In this document: one piece after another, positions 1 to 5,973 of the stretch | How positions within the stretch are numbered: position 1 is the first letter of the stretch | Layout: each line of letters starts with the position of its first letter | Assembly: GCA_029938515.1 (NCBI GenBank) | Contig: JAOZUU010000105.1 | Location: 1-6,711, forward strand | Length of the DNA stretch: 6,711 nucleotides | Direction of reading: 5' to 3' | From: Desulfobacterales bacterium | GTDB taxonomy: Bacteria > Desulfobacterota > Desulfobacteria > Desulfobacterales > QNYZ01 | The notes under the pieces: model-generated | Told to the model about the DNA's origin: nothing | The model's input: only the letters and a program-made list of their open reading frames with translations | The model's database searches: none | Program-made: the position numbers and the translations under genes

Positions 1-289
1 ATGTCCGGCGGATCGCGTTTCCCGTGCCCAAGGGAAGATACGCCAGGGAAAGCCTGGACGGATAGATGGCATTGATAACGTTAGACAGAGTCCCGTCCCC
101 ACCTGCTACGACGAGAACATCGCATTGCGTGCTCAATTCAAGAGCACAGCGTCCCAGTTCTACTGTTGAAGTAGTGTTCAGACCGTGAACTTCGGCGTTC
201 AGTATTCGTGAAACTTTTTTCAGAACCAACCGCTTCTGATCCACGGTCATTCCGCCGGCTTTGGGATTGGCTATGATCGTATAGCGCAT
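1..289 (-). CDS. Diacylglycerol/lipid kinase family protein (DAGK catalytic domain), N-terminal part, cut by window edge
   Basis: The first 96 codons of a gene read leftward and leave the window at base 1. The protein opens MRYTIIANPKAGG, the usual beta-strand plus glycine-rich start of DAGK_cat/YegS-like lipid kinases. It then has GGDGT at residues 63-67 and LPLGTGNA at 85-92, the two nucleotide-binding motifs of the diacylglycerol kinase/sphingosine kinase/NAD kinase superfamily. Family members are typically about 300 residues, so roughly two thirds are missing. Known members phosphorylate diacylglycerol or related lipids with ATP at the inner face of the membrane, but the exact lipid here cannot be told. 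The start at 289 is chosen because the NPKAGG strand lies at its normal distance from it. The Shine-Dalgarno is weak (AGGG, about 13 nt away). It lies on the same strand as the YkgJ-like gene, but a 245-nt gap with palindromes suggests a separate transcript. Confidence 0.93.
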   Translation of the reverse strand, partial: MRYTIIANPKAGGMTVDQKRLVLKKVSRILNAEVHGLNTTSTVELGRCALELSTQCDVLVVAGGDGTLSNVINAIYPSRLSLAYLPLGTGNAIRRT

Positions 290-364
290 GGTCGCTTTGG
301 CACCCTGGTTACATTTTTCTGAATTCGTGATGGGAGTTAAGGCCCCCGGAAAATAATAAATCCA

Positions 365-380
365 TCCCGCCCAGGCGGGA
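365..380 (-). terminator. GC hairpin, possible minus-strand terminator or dispersed palindrome
   Basis: TCCCGCC-CA-GGCGGGA is a perfect 7-bp inverted repeat with a 2-nt centre (in practice about six pairs and a tetraloop). Read on the minus strand it is followed by TGGATTTATTATTTT, a T-rich but broken tract. It could therefore end transcription coming from the YkgJ-like gene before the lipid kinase gene. The broken T tract makes it weak as an intrinsic terminator. The same CCCGCC/GGCGGG pairing recurs at 1888-1907, so it may instead be a dispersed intergenic palindrome. Confidence 0.35.
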
Positions 381-407
381 CCGGTCTTCTGTTCCGCCTA
401 TGGCGTT

Positions 408-447
408 ACATCCACCGGCACATATCCTGATATGCAACGGCGGATGT
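408..447. repeat. 40-nt imperfect inverted repeat (nested hairpin)
   Basis: The two halves pair in three blocks: ACATCC (408-413) with GGATGT (442-447), CCG (415-417) with CGG (438-440), and CATATC (421-426) with GATATG (429-434). A 1x1 mismatch and a 3x3 internal loop separate the blocks, giving 15 pairs around a 2-nt centre. An alternative pairing, GGCACAT (417-423) with ATGTGCC (444-450), competes with it. No T tract follows on either strand, so an intrinsic terminator is unlikely. It could be a dispersed palindromic unit, a protein-binding site, or a structured 5' leader element for the lipid kinase gene. Confidence 0.5.
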
Positions 448-534
448 GCCTTGTAGACAAACCAGAATCCGGCGCAATCTTGTGGATTTATATCTTTCCG
501 GGGACCTAATGGTATTTCATTGTAATGCTTTGAA

Positions 535-1047
535 TTAAATATTCAACGATCCGAAGAATAATTTTCTTGCCGGTGGAATTCTCCGAAAGAGAATAAACCA
601 GTACAGCTTTAAAAACTTTTTTTTAACCTGAGCTATTTCTTTTTTTACACTTGTTTCATCATCGCAAAACGTGACCAGGCATGTTAACGGTCTTACATCA
701 GGAGGAAAAATGCAAGGGCCGCTGCCGTTTTTAAGAAAGATGCAATCGAATGTAAAAAAAGCCACCTCGTTTTGTAAACAAGCGGCGATGGTGTCCCGCA
801 ATTCACCGGCATTTATTAATAGATAGACAAAATCCTCTTTACTGATGACTGCGTCGAGGTCCAGATTCCGACAACACAGCCCTTCACAGGCGGTATAACA
901 TCTTTGCAGGAGATCCTCGGCACTAATCCGCAACTTGTTTTCGGCCCCCTGGATTTCTTTACAGATGTTTTTCAGTGTTCTGTATTCCTCGGGGCGCAAA
1001 TCGTTGATGAACCGGGTCGCCTGTTTAAATTTATATTGTAAGTTCAT
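535..1047 (-). CDS. YkgJ-like cysteine-cluster protein (putative Zn/Fe-chelating domain), 170 aa
   Basis: A small soluble protein whose cysteines follow the YkgJ/CxxCxxCC pattern in relaxed spacing. C50-x3-C54-x3-C58-C59 (CYTACEGLCC) comes first, then FDC at 102, GPC at 112 and RPLTC at 123 with C128. The G-x-C and RP-x-x-C blocks are typical of this family, which is thought to bind a metal or iron-sulfur cluster; the biochemical role of most members is unknown. The N-terminal ~45 residues are charged and helical, and the C-terminal ~35 are basic and hydrophobic (FLKLYWFILFRR around 145-156). No signal peptide is seen. The start lies 5 nt beyond the stop of the upstream minus-strand gene, and the weak ribosome-binding sequence AGGA overlaps that stop, so the two are probably co-transcribed and translationally coupled. 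The assignment rests on the cysteine pattern read by eye. Confidence 0.82.
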   Translation of the reverse strand: MNLQYKFKQATRFINDLRPEEYRTLKNICKEIQGAENKLRISAEDLLQRCYTACEGLCCRNLDLDAVISKEDFVYLLINAGELRDTIAACLQNEVAFFTFDCIFLKNGSGPCIFPPDVRPLTCLVTFCDDETSVKKEIAQVKKKFLKLYWFILFRRIPPARKLFFGSLNI

Positions 1048-1052
1048 AAATC

Positions 1053-1820
1053 CTAATCACGGCTGTGAATGAAAAGGCACAACTGAGCAAGAATGAGCCA
1101 GAGAAATACCAGGCTGAAGATGAGGGATGCCAGGTCAATCCAGACCGCAACATTGGTTTTGAACGTGGCTGTGGTTTTTTTGACAGCATCCACTGACGAT
1201 CTGAATTCGGCTACAGATATCTGGATATCCTCTGCTATCCTGTCGATTTTTGCCGTTTGGGTCGTTAAGGATGCAACGGTTTTATCGGCAACGCCCGCTT
1301 TCATGTCAGCCGATATTACTTCCATATCCTGAATCGCGGTCAGTGCTTCAGGCAGGCGCTTGTCAATCGCCTGCAGTTTATCCATCGGCAGCATCGGTAA
1401 AGAAAGAAATGGTAACGCATTGGCCGTTTCAACGACGTGATTAACCGAAGCAACCGTGTCTTGAATCAGATTGACAGCTTCAATTGCGGTTTCAATTCTG
1501 GTTCCCAGTTTGAATTCGGTTATCGTCGCGATCAAGGTAAGGGCCAGTGCGTTATCCGTAAATTCATTACCGGCCTGAATGATGTCCTGGTTAATTTTCT
1601 CAATTTTATCTCGCACCTCGGTCAGCTCCGATTCGACCCGCCCGATACCCCTCCCGGTGATATTCAGAACATTTTCAACCCCGATCAAGGCTTTCGACAG
1701 CCCATTAGTCAACGGTTCGTTGACTATCCAGATCCCGGCGATTCCTGCCAGACAAAGAACGGTTCCAACCATGCTGAGGAGTTTGATAATAGTATAAAGG
1801 GTGTGTTTATAGATGCTCAT
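1053..1820 (-). CDS. Membrane protein of unknown function: two TM helices flanking a long helical domain, 255 aa
   Basis: I do not recognise a named family. The layout is clear: one hydrophobic segment at residues ~13-34 (LLSMVGTVLCLAGIAGIWIV), a long, mostly helical middle at ~40-222 with heptad-like spacing of I, L, V and A, and a second hydrophobic segment at ~226-252 before a short tail HSRD. The middle is broken once by a proline-rich turn (PFLSLPMLPMDK, 137-148), suggesting two antiparallel helical hairpins. This would give a coiled-coil domain anchored at both ends, probably facing the periplasm. There are no catalytic motifs and only two cysteines, both inside TM segments. The start at 1820 is supported by AAGGAG 9-10 nt upstream. 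It appears to be the first gene of a minus-strand pair with the YkgJ-like gene. The plus-strand frames opposite it lack protein-like composition and are taken as shadows. Confidence 0.85.
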   Translation of the reverse strand: MSIYKHTLYTIIKLLSMVGTVLCLAGIAGIWIVNEPLTNGLSKALIGVENVLNITGRGIGRVESELTEVRDKIEKINQDIIQAGNEFTDNALALTLIATITEFKLGTRIETAIEAVNLIQDTVASVNHVVETANALPFLSLPMLPMDKLQAIDKRLPEALTAIQDMEVISADMKAGVADKTVASLTTQTAKIDRIAEDIQISVAEFRSSVDAVKKTTATFKTNVAVWIDLASLIFSLVFLWLILAQLCLFIHSRD

Positions 1821-1865
1821 CGATCTTTTCTCCTTGAGACCTTTAGAACCCAGTTTTCATACGCC

Positions 1866-1907
1866 ATGCCGGGCTCGATCCGGCATCCCCGCCTGCCATC
1901 CGGCGGG
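1866..1907. repeat. Pair of adjacent GC-rich hairpins
   Basis: The first is ATGCCGG (1866-1872) pairing with CCGGCAT (1880-1886) across a 7-nt loop. The second is CCCGCC (1888-1893) pairing with GGCGGG (1902-1907) across 8 nt; CTGCC (1893-1897) with GGCAG (1906-1910) is an alternative. If the leftward promoter at about 2001 is used, both lie in the 5' leader of the membrane-protein mRNA. The repeated CCCGCC/GGCGGG pairing, also at 365-380, points to a dispersed palindromic family. Neither hairpin is followed by a T tract, so termination is unlikely. Confidence 0.5.
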
Positions 1908-2000
1908 CAGCACCAATATGCTTCTGAAAAGTTTCAGGGTTTCCGCTAAAGTTTATCCCGGACGATGAGTACGCTGACAAGTAAGGGACCCGGAAAGAAT

Positions 2001-2027
2001 AGTATAGCGGGGTCGATGCGGGCGCAA
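2001..2027 (-). promoter_or_regulatory. Candidate leftward promoter for the membrane-protein/YkgJ-like pair
   Basis: On the minus strand, TATACT (2001-2006) is a 5/6 match to the sigma70 -10 box. TTGCGC (2022-2027) is a 3-4/6 match to the -35 box with a short 15-nt spacer. It would give a leader of about 170 nt ahead of the start at 1820. The spacer is shorter than the preferred 17 nt, so confidence is low. Confidence 0.35.
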
Positions 2028-2064
2028 GGAAAATCTAAAATACAAGGATTACTTGATTTTTTCA

Positions 2065-2093
2065 TTGACAGCGGCCGGGACCTTTGGCATAAA
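2065..2093 (+). promoter_or_regulatory. Sigma70-like promoter for the TetR gene
   Basis: A perfect -35 box TTGACA (2065-2070) is followed after 17 nt by CATAAA (2088-2093, 4/6 match to TATAAT). Transcription would begin near 2100, about 36 nt before the TetR start codon. Because only 58 nt separate the TetR gene from the fusion gene, this promoter may also drive the fusion gene. Confidence 0.6.
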
Positions 2094-2121
2094 TTGAACA
2101 TTCAGTTAATTTAATGTCGAA
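2094..2121. promoter_or_regulatory. Imperfect 28-bp palindrome, candidate TetR-family operator
   Basis: TTGAACATT (2094-2102) mirrors AATGTCGAA (2113-2121), whose reverse complement is TTCGACATT, with 7 of 9 positions matching. Over the full 14-nt half-sites 10 of 14 match. It begins at the end of the -10 box and covers the predicted transcription start, where a repressor dimer would block initiation. TetR-family proteins often bind palindromes of this size next to their own gene. The link to this particular regulator is inferred from position. Confidence 0.45.
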
Positions 2122-2135
2122 CCCTATCTTTCATC

Positions 2136-2744
2136 ATGCGAAAAACTCAGACAGCCGCAACGCGCAGACCGGAAATACTTGAAAATTTCTACCAGGTGAT
2201 TATCGCCGAAGGCATCGAGGGGGCATCCATCGGCAAGATTGCCAAGCGGATGAACATTCATCCCAGCCTTATTATCCATTATTTTAAAAATAAAAAGAAC
2301 ATGACGGCGGCGCTGGCCGATTTTCTCATTGAAAAATACGAAGCACCCGAGTTTTTACGGTTTGACCATATCGAGGATATGGAAAAGCGGTTTCATGCGC
2401 TGATGGATACCATTTTTTCCTTTGAATGGTCCCGGACCATCGACCCCGGCGTTCATTTTTGTTTTTACTACTTAAGTTTTCGTAATCCGGATATCCGCAA
2501 CCGTTATGAACACATCATCCGTCGTTTTCGGGATTACCTGATTGAAGAATTTGAGGGTTATCGGCAAAAAGGCATTGTGAAGATGAGTAATACCCGTATG
2601 GCGGCCGACCTGATCGTTACGTTGATGGAAGGGCTTGAGTTTCATTCGCACTTTCTTTCCGAGGATCAACCATTTGAGCATTTCGCAGATAAGGCCAGGG
2701 AACTGGCTGTAAAAATGTTAACGGCTGATGGCATAACCGCATAA
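2136..2744 (+). CDS. TetR-family transcriptional regulator, 202 aa
   Basis: A TetR_N DNA-binding domain spans residues ~12-58: a first helix (RRPEILENFYQVIIAEG), then ASIGKIAKRMNI followed by the recognition helix HPSLIIHYFKNK, the typical 'Y-x-F-x-N/S-K' ending of TetR HTHs. The rest (about 60-202) is the all-helical ligand-binding and dimerisation domain, of normal length. The family usually represses and is released by a small ligand; which ligand cannot be seen, although an amine or aldehyde related to the neighbouring enzyme is plausible. The ATG at 2136 is the only usable start, since an in-frame TAA lies at 2112-2114. No real Shine-Dalgarno precedes it, so translation may be inefficient, which suits a low-copy regulator. 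The gene is co-directional with the fusion gene, 58 nt upstream of it, and preceded by its own promoter and a candidate operator. Confidence 0.95.
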   Translation: MRKTQTAATRRPEILENFYQVIIAEGIEGASIGKIAKRMNIHPSLIIHYFKNKKNMTAALADFLIEKYEAPEFLRFDHIEDMEKRFHALMDTIFSFEWSRTIDPGVHFCFYYLSFRNPDIRNRYEHIIRRFRDYLIEEFEGYRQKGIVKMSNTRMAADLIVTLMEGLEFHSHFLSEDQPFEHFADKARELAVKMLTADGITA

Positions 2745-2790
2745 GTGACAAAAAGAGACGTTTTTTAAAGATCTCTGAGATTGACGGTAC

Positions 2791-2796
2791 AAGGAG
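2791..2796 (+). promoter_or_regulatory. Strong Shine-Dalgarno fixing the start of the fusion gene
   Basis: AAGGAG lies 6 nt before the ATG at 2803. It fixes the start ahead of an acidic N-terminal extension, rather than at a later Met nearer the aminotransferase core. No comparable site precedes the AOR part, so there is no sign of separate translation of that module. Confidence 0.8.
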
Positions 2797-2802
2797 CAAA
2801 CC

Positions 2803-5800
2803 ATGCGTGATTTCGATGACGATTACACCGGCGACTACAAGGGCAGGGATATTGCCACGGCCGAGGAGGAAGCTCGTCAAATGGTCGCTACCATCCTCAC
2901 CCCACCCGATGAAACGTCACGTAAAGTGCGAGAGGAAATCGCCCTGAAGACGGTCCGCAATTTTCGTGACCATATTAACAAGGGGTTTCTTGACTATCGT
3001 AAATCGGTGACCGAAGCCACCAACTTCGCGCTGACTGAATGGACCGGCGAGGGATCGGTCCTGGTGGATGCCCTGGATCGCCAGTTTATCGACCTTTTGG
3101 GTGGGTTCGGATTGTACTCCTATGGCATTCGGCATCCCAGGATCATTGCCGCCGTCAAAGCCCAGCTGGATCGGTCACCTCAATACAGCCAGGAAATGCT
3201 CGATCCGCTGCGGGCCCAACTGGCCAGGGTTCTGGCCCTTTTGACACCGGGCAAGATCCAGTATGGTTTTTTCTCCAACTCGGGAACCGAAGCCGTGGAA
3301 GGGGCCATGAAGCTGGCCAAGTTTTATTCCGGCCAAAAAGGGTTTATCGCCATGCTGAACGGTTTTCATGGAAAAACACTGGGGTCTCTTTCCCTGATCG
3401 GTAAAAAGGTCTTCCGCGAACCCCTTTTACCACTCCTGGAAGGTGTCCGACATGTGCCTTTCGGTGATGCCGAGGCAGTTGAAGCCGTACTTTCCGCCGC
3501 CAAGGCAGTGGGGGACGGTATCGCCGCCGTAGTGGCCGAACCGGTCCAGGGAGAAGCCGGGGCAGTGGTACCGCCGGATGACTACTGGCCCCGGTTAAGA
3601 GAGATCTGTAACCATTATGGGGTGCTCCTTATTGCCGACGAAGTCCAGACCGGTATGGGACGGACCGGTGAGATTTTTGGTGTGGATCATTGGAACGTGG
3701 TCCCGGATATCCTTTGTCTGGGCAAAGCCCTGGGCGGCGGGGTCGTTCCCCTATCCGCCTTTTTATCCACCGCCAAAATTTGGGAATGTATGGAGCCCAA
3801 CCCTTTCATGCACACCACCACCACCGGCGGCAATCCCCTGGCCTGCGCCTCGGCCCTGGCGGCTATAACGGTGTTGCTGGAAGAAGACCTCGTCGGCCAA
3901 GCCAGGACCAAAGGTGAATACGTCAAACATCAATTAAGTCAGCTTCAGGAACGGTATCCGGGTGTATTGGCCAAAATCCGAGGCCTCGGGCTGTTAATCG
4001 GCATGGAATTTCCCACCGACGGCATCGGGTACAAGGTGGCGGCCGGGCTTTTTTCCAGGGGCGTACTGACCGCGGGCACATTGACCAATGCCCGCAACAT
4101 TCGCTTCGAGCCCGCCTTGAATATCCCTCAGGAGATTTTAGATGAGGCTTTAAACCGCATTGAAGATGTATTCAAAACCATTGAACGGCCGCGCCAGACC
4201 CAGGCGGCTTACCTTTATGCCGGGCAAATGCTGCATGTCGACCTTGGCAACCGGACGATTCAATCTATCCCCACCAACGAAGAATGGACCAAAGATTACA
4301 TCGGCGGTTGGGGCCTGGCGGTTCGTTATTTTCATGACCTGGTGGACCCCACGGTCGACCCGCTCTCACCGGAAAATGCACTTGTTCTGATGACCGGTCC
4401 CTTGTGCGGAACATTGGCGCCTACGGCTTCACGGATGTGTCTGGTTTCCAAATCTCCCGCCACCGGAACGATTTTCGAATCCAATATCGGCGGGGCATTC
4501 GGTCCGGAGCTTAAATTTGCCGGCTATGACGGGATTGTTATCACCGGTGAGTCTGAAAATCCGGTCTACCTTCGCATTGAAGACGATCAGGTGAGTATCG
4601 AGGACGCCGGCGCATTGTGGGGCAAGGGAATCTTCGAAACCGAAAAAGGGCTGGTTGATATCATGGGTCCCCATATAAAAAGTCTTTCCATCGGGCCGGC
4701 CGGAGAGAACCGGATTCCTTTTGCCTGCATCGGCTCCGAGGCCTATCGTCAAATGGGTCGGGGTGGCGGCGGCGCGTTGTTCGGTGCTAAAAAGCTCAAG
4801 GCCGTTGCCGTCAAAGGGACCGGCGGTGTCCAAGTGGCGAATATGGGAATGTTCTGGGAGAAAGTATCCCGGGCCAAGGAATCGAATCTGCTCACCGAGG
4901 ACAATCTCTGGGCCCGGAGTGACGGCACTCCGGTGCTGATGGATTTAACCAATGAACTGGGCATCCATCCCACCCGAAACTTCACCGCCGGAGTCAATCC
5001 GGAACGCCGGGGACTGGACACCGAGGCGATCAAATCGGTTAAGATCGGCGATAGGGCCTGTGCCTCTTGTCCCCTGGGATGTGGTAATTTCACATCGATG
5101 AACGGGGTGCAGATAGAAGGGCCGGAATACGAAACCCTGTGCCTGGGCGGCTCCAATTGCGAAATCAACGATCTGGAGCCGGTCATGCGTTTTAATCGTC
5201 TCTGTGATGACCTCGGCATCGACACCATGTCCACCGGCAATACCATCGGGCTGGCCATGGAACTAACCGAATCGGACGTTCATGATTTTGGCCTGACGTT
5301 CGGCCAGGTGGAGGATTACCTGGCGGTGGTGAGCGAGATCGCCCATCTGTCCACGGATCGGGGCCGTGACCTGGCACTCGGGGCTGCAAAATTGGCCGAT
5401 AGATACGAGAAGGCTGAAGAAGCGGCCCATGCCAAGGGCCTTGAAATGCCCGCTTACGATCCCAGGGGAAATTATGGAATGGCACTGGCCTACGCCACCA
5501 GCGAGCGGGGGGCCTGTCACCTGCGGGCGTTTACTATTACCGCCGATGATCCCTTTAAGGTCAAAGACCTGGTCAAAGATGTTATCGACAGCCAGAACGG
5601 CAATGCTGTCAAATGGTGCATGTGTTTTTGTGATTTCTGGGGATCGGTGGATACGACCATCATGGCGGGAATCCTCACCACCGGCCTGGGCCGGCAAATC
5701 TCAGCCGAGGACCTGGATAAAACCGGCGAGCGAGTCTGGAATCTGATCCGACTGTACAATCTCGCGGCCGGGTTTACGGCCGCGGATGATGTGCTGTCGG

Positions 5801-5967
5801 AAAAAATGGCGAAAAAAGCGTTGAAGCAGGGCCCCCACGACGGCCGGGTGATCAGTTCCGAGATTCTGGAAGAAATGAAGACACGCTATTACCATATTCG
5901 CGGATGGGACGAAGACGGTCGGCCCCGCGAGGAGAAGTTACGCGAATTGGGGCTTGGCGAATTTTAA
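2803..5967 (+). CDS. Fusion: PatA-like class-III aminotransferase + tungsten-type aldehyde:ferredoxin oxidoreductase, 1054 aa
   Basis: One uninterrupted frame encodes two complete enzymes. Residues 1-35 are an acidic extension. Residues ~35-463 are a class-III PLP aminotransferase very like E. coli PatA (putrescine aminotransferase): GFLDYRKSVT 61-70, SNSGTEA 158-164, GFHGKT 187-192, EPVQGEAG 246-253, DEVQTGMGRTG 279-289, Schiff-base lysine K308 in LGKALGGG, HTTTTGGNP 337-345 and carboxylate-binding R434. Residues ~469-1054 are a full-length AOR: PTASR 540-544, SNIGGAFGPELKFAGYDG 560-577, MGRGGGGA 651-658, cluster cysteines C753/C756/C760, EGPEYE 772-777, pterin motif DDLGIDT 802-808, PAYDPRG 883-889, GACH 903-906, and the family ending RYYHIRGW...ELGLGEF. 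The linker is about five residues. Inferred reaction: amine transamination to an aldehyde, then oxidation to the acid with electrons passed to ferredoxin; putrescine to GABA is the leading guess. The position expected for the fourth cluster cysteine is A955. No signal peptide: cytoplasmic. Confidence 0.95.
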   Translation: MRDFDDDYTGDYKGRDIATAEEEARQMVATILTPPDETSRKVREEIALKTVRNFRDHINKGFLDYRKSVTEATNFALTEWTGEGSVLVDALDRQFIDLLGGFGLYSYGIRHPRIIAAVKAQLDRSPQYSQEMLDPLRAQLARVLALLTPGKIQYGFFSNSGTEAVEGAMKLAKFYSGQKGFIAMLNGFHGKTLGSLSLIGKKVFREPLLPLLEGVRHVPFGDAEAVEAVLSAAKAVGDGIAAVVAEPVQGEAGAVVPPDDYWPRLREICNHYGVLLIADEVQTGMGRTGEIFGVDHWNVVPDILCLGKALGGGVVPLSAFLSTAKIWECMEPNPFMHTTTTGGNPLACASALAAITVLLEEDLVGQARTKGEYVKHQLSQLQERYPGVLAKIRGLGLLIGMEFPTDGIGYKVAAGLFSRGVLTAGTLTNARNIRFEPALNIPQEILDEALNRIEDVFKTIERPRQTQAAYLYAGQMLHVDLGNRTIQSIPTNEEWTKDYIGGWGLAVRYFHDLVDPTVDPLSPENALVLMTGPLCGTLAPTASRMCLVSKSPATGTIFESNIGGAFGPELKFAGYDGIVITGESENPVYLRIEDDQVSIEDAGALWGKGIFETEKGLVDIMGPHIKSLSIGPAGENRIPFACIGSEAYRQMGRGGGGALFGAKKLKAVAVKGTGGVQVANMGMFWEKVSRAKESNLLTEDNLWARSDGTPVLMDLTNELGIHPTRNFTAGVNPERRGLDTEAIKSVKIGDRACASCPLGCGNFTSMNGVQIEGPEYETLCLGGSNCEINDLEPVMRFNRLCDDLGIDTMSTGNTIGLAMELTESDVHDFGLTFGQVEDYLAVVSEIAHLSTDRGRDLALGAAKLADRYEKAEEAAHAKGLEMPAYDPRGNYGMALAYATSERGACHLRAFTITADDPFKVKDLVKDVIDSQNGNAVKWCMCFCDFWGSVDTTIMAGILTTGLGRQISAEDLDKTGERVWNLIRLYNLAAGFTAADDVLSEKMAKKALKQGPHDGRVISSEILEEMKTRYYHIRGWDEDGRPREEKLRELGLGEF

Positions 5968-5973
5968 TTAAAG

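Larger units (their letters stand above)
290..534. other. Intergenic region with several palindromes, no gene
   Basis: A non-coding gap between the 3' end of the YkgJ-like gene and the start of the lipid kinase gene, both minus strand. It contains a compact GC hairpin (365-380) and a long imperfect inverted repeat (408-447), listed separately. I see no convincing ORF, tRNA or strong promoter. The lipid kinase promoter should lie here but no clear -35/-10 pair stands out. Confidence 0.6.
1821..2135. other. Divergent intergenic/control region
   Basis: 315 bp between the minus-strand membrane-protein gene and the plus-strand TetR gene. From left to right it holds the Shine-Dalgarno of the leftward gene, two adjacent GC-rich hairpins (1866-1907), a leftward promoter candidate (2001-2027), a rightward sigma70-like promoter (2065-2093), and an imperfect palindrome overlapping the likely rightward start site (2094-2121). 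No gene is seen inside it. Confidence 0.65.

Noticed and set aside
1093..1949. Several plus-strand open frames opposite the two-TM protein gene
   Set aside because: They are antisense to a gene with a good Shine-Dalgarno and a coherent membrane/helical design. Their translations have no family resemblance and no ribosome-binding sites.
2745..2802. Possible terminator between the TetR and fusion genes (AGAGA at 2754-2758 with TCTCT at 2772-2776)
   Set aside because: Only five A/T-rich pairs with a 13-nt loop, and no T tract after the stem, so read-through is more likely.
4180..4230. Fusion as a sequencing or assembly artefact joining two genes
   Set aside because: The frame is continuous with no stop or shift, codon use is even on both sides, and the AOR has lost its own start codon and ribosome-binding site at the joint. 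The nearest Met (residue 476) has no Shine-Dalgarno.
4429..5759. Long minus-strand frames inside the AOR part, up to 169 codons
   Set aside because: They lie opposite conserved AOR motifs, in high-GC coding sequence where antisense stops are rare, and show low-complexity, P/R-rich composition.
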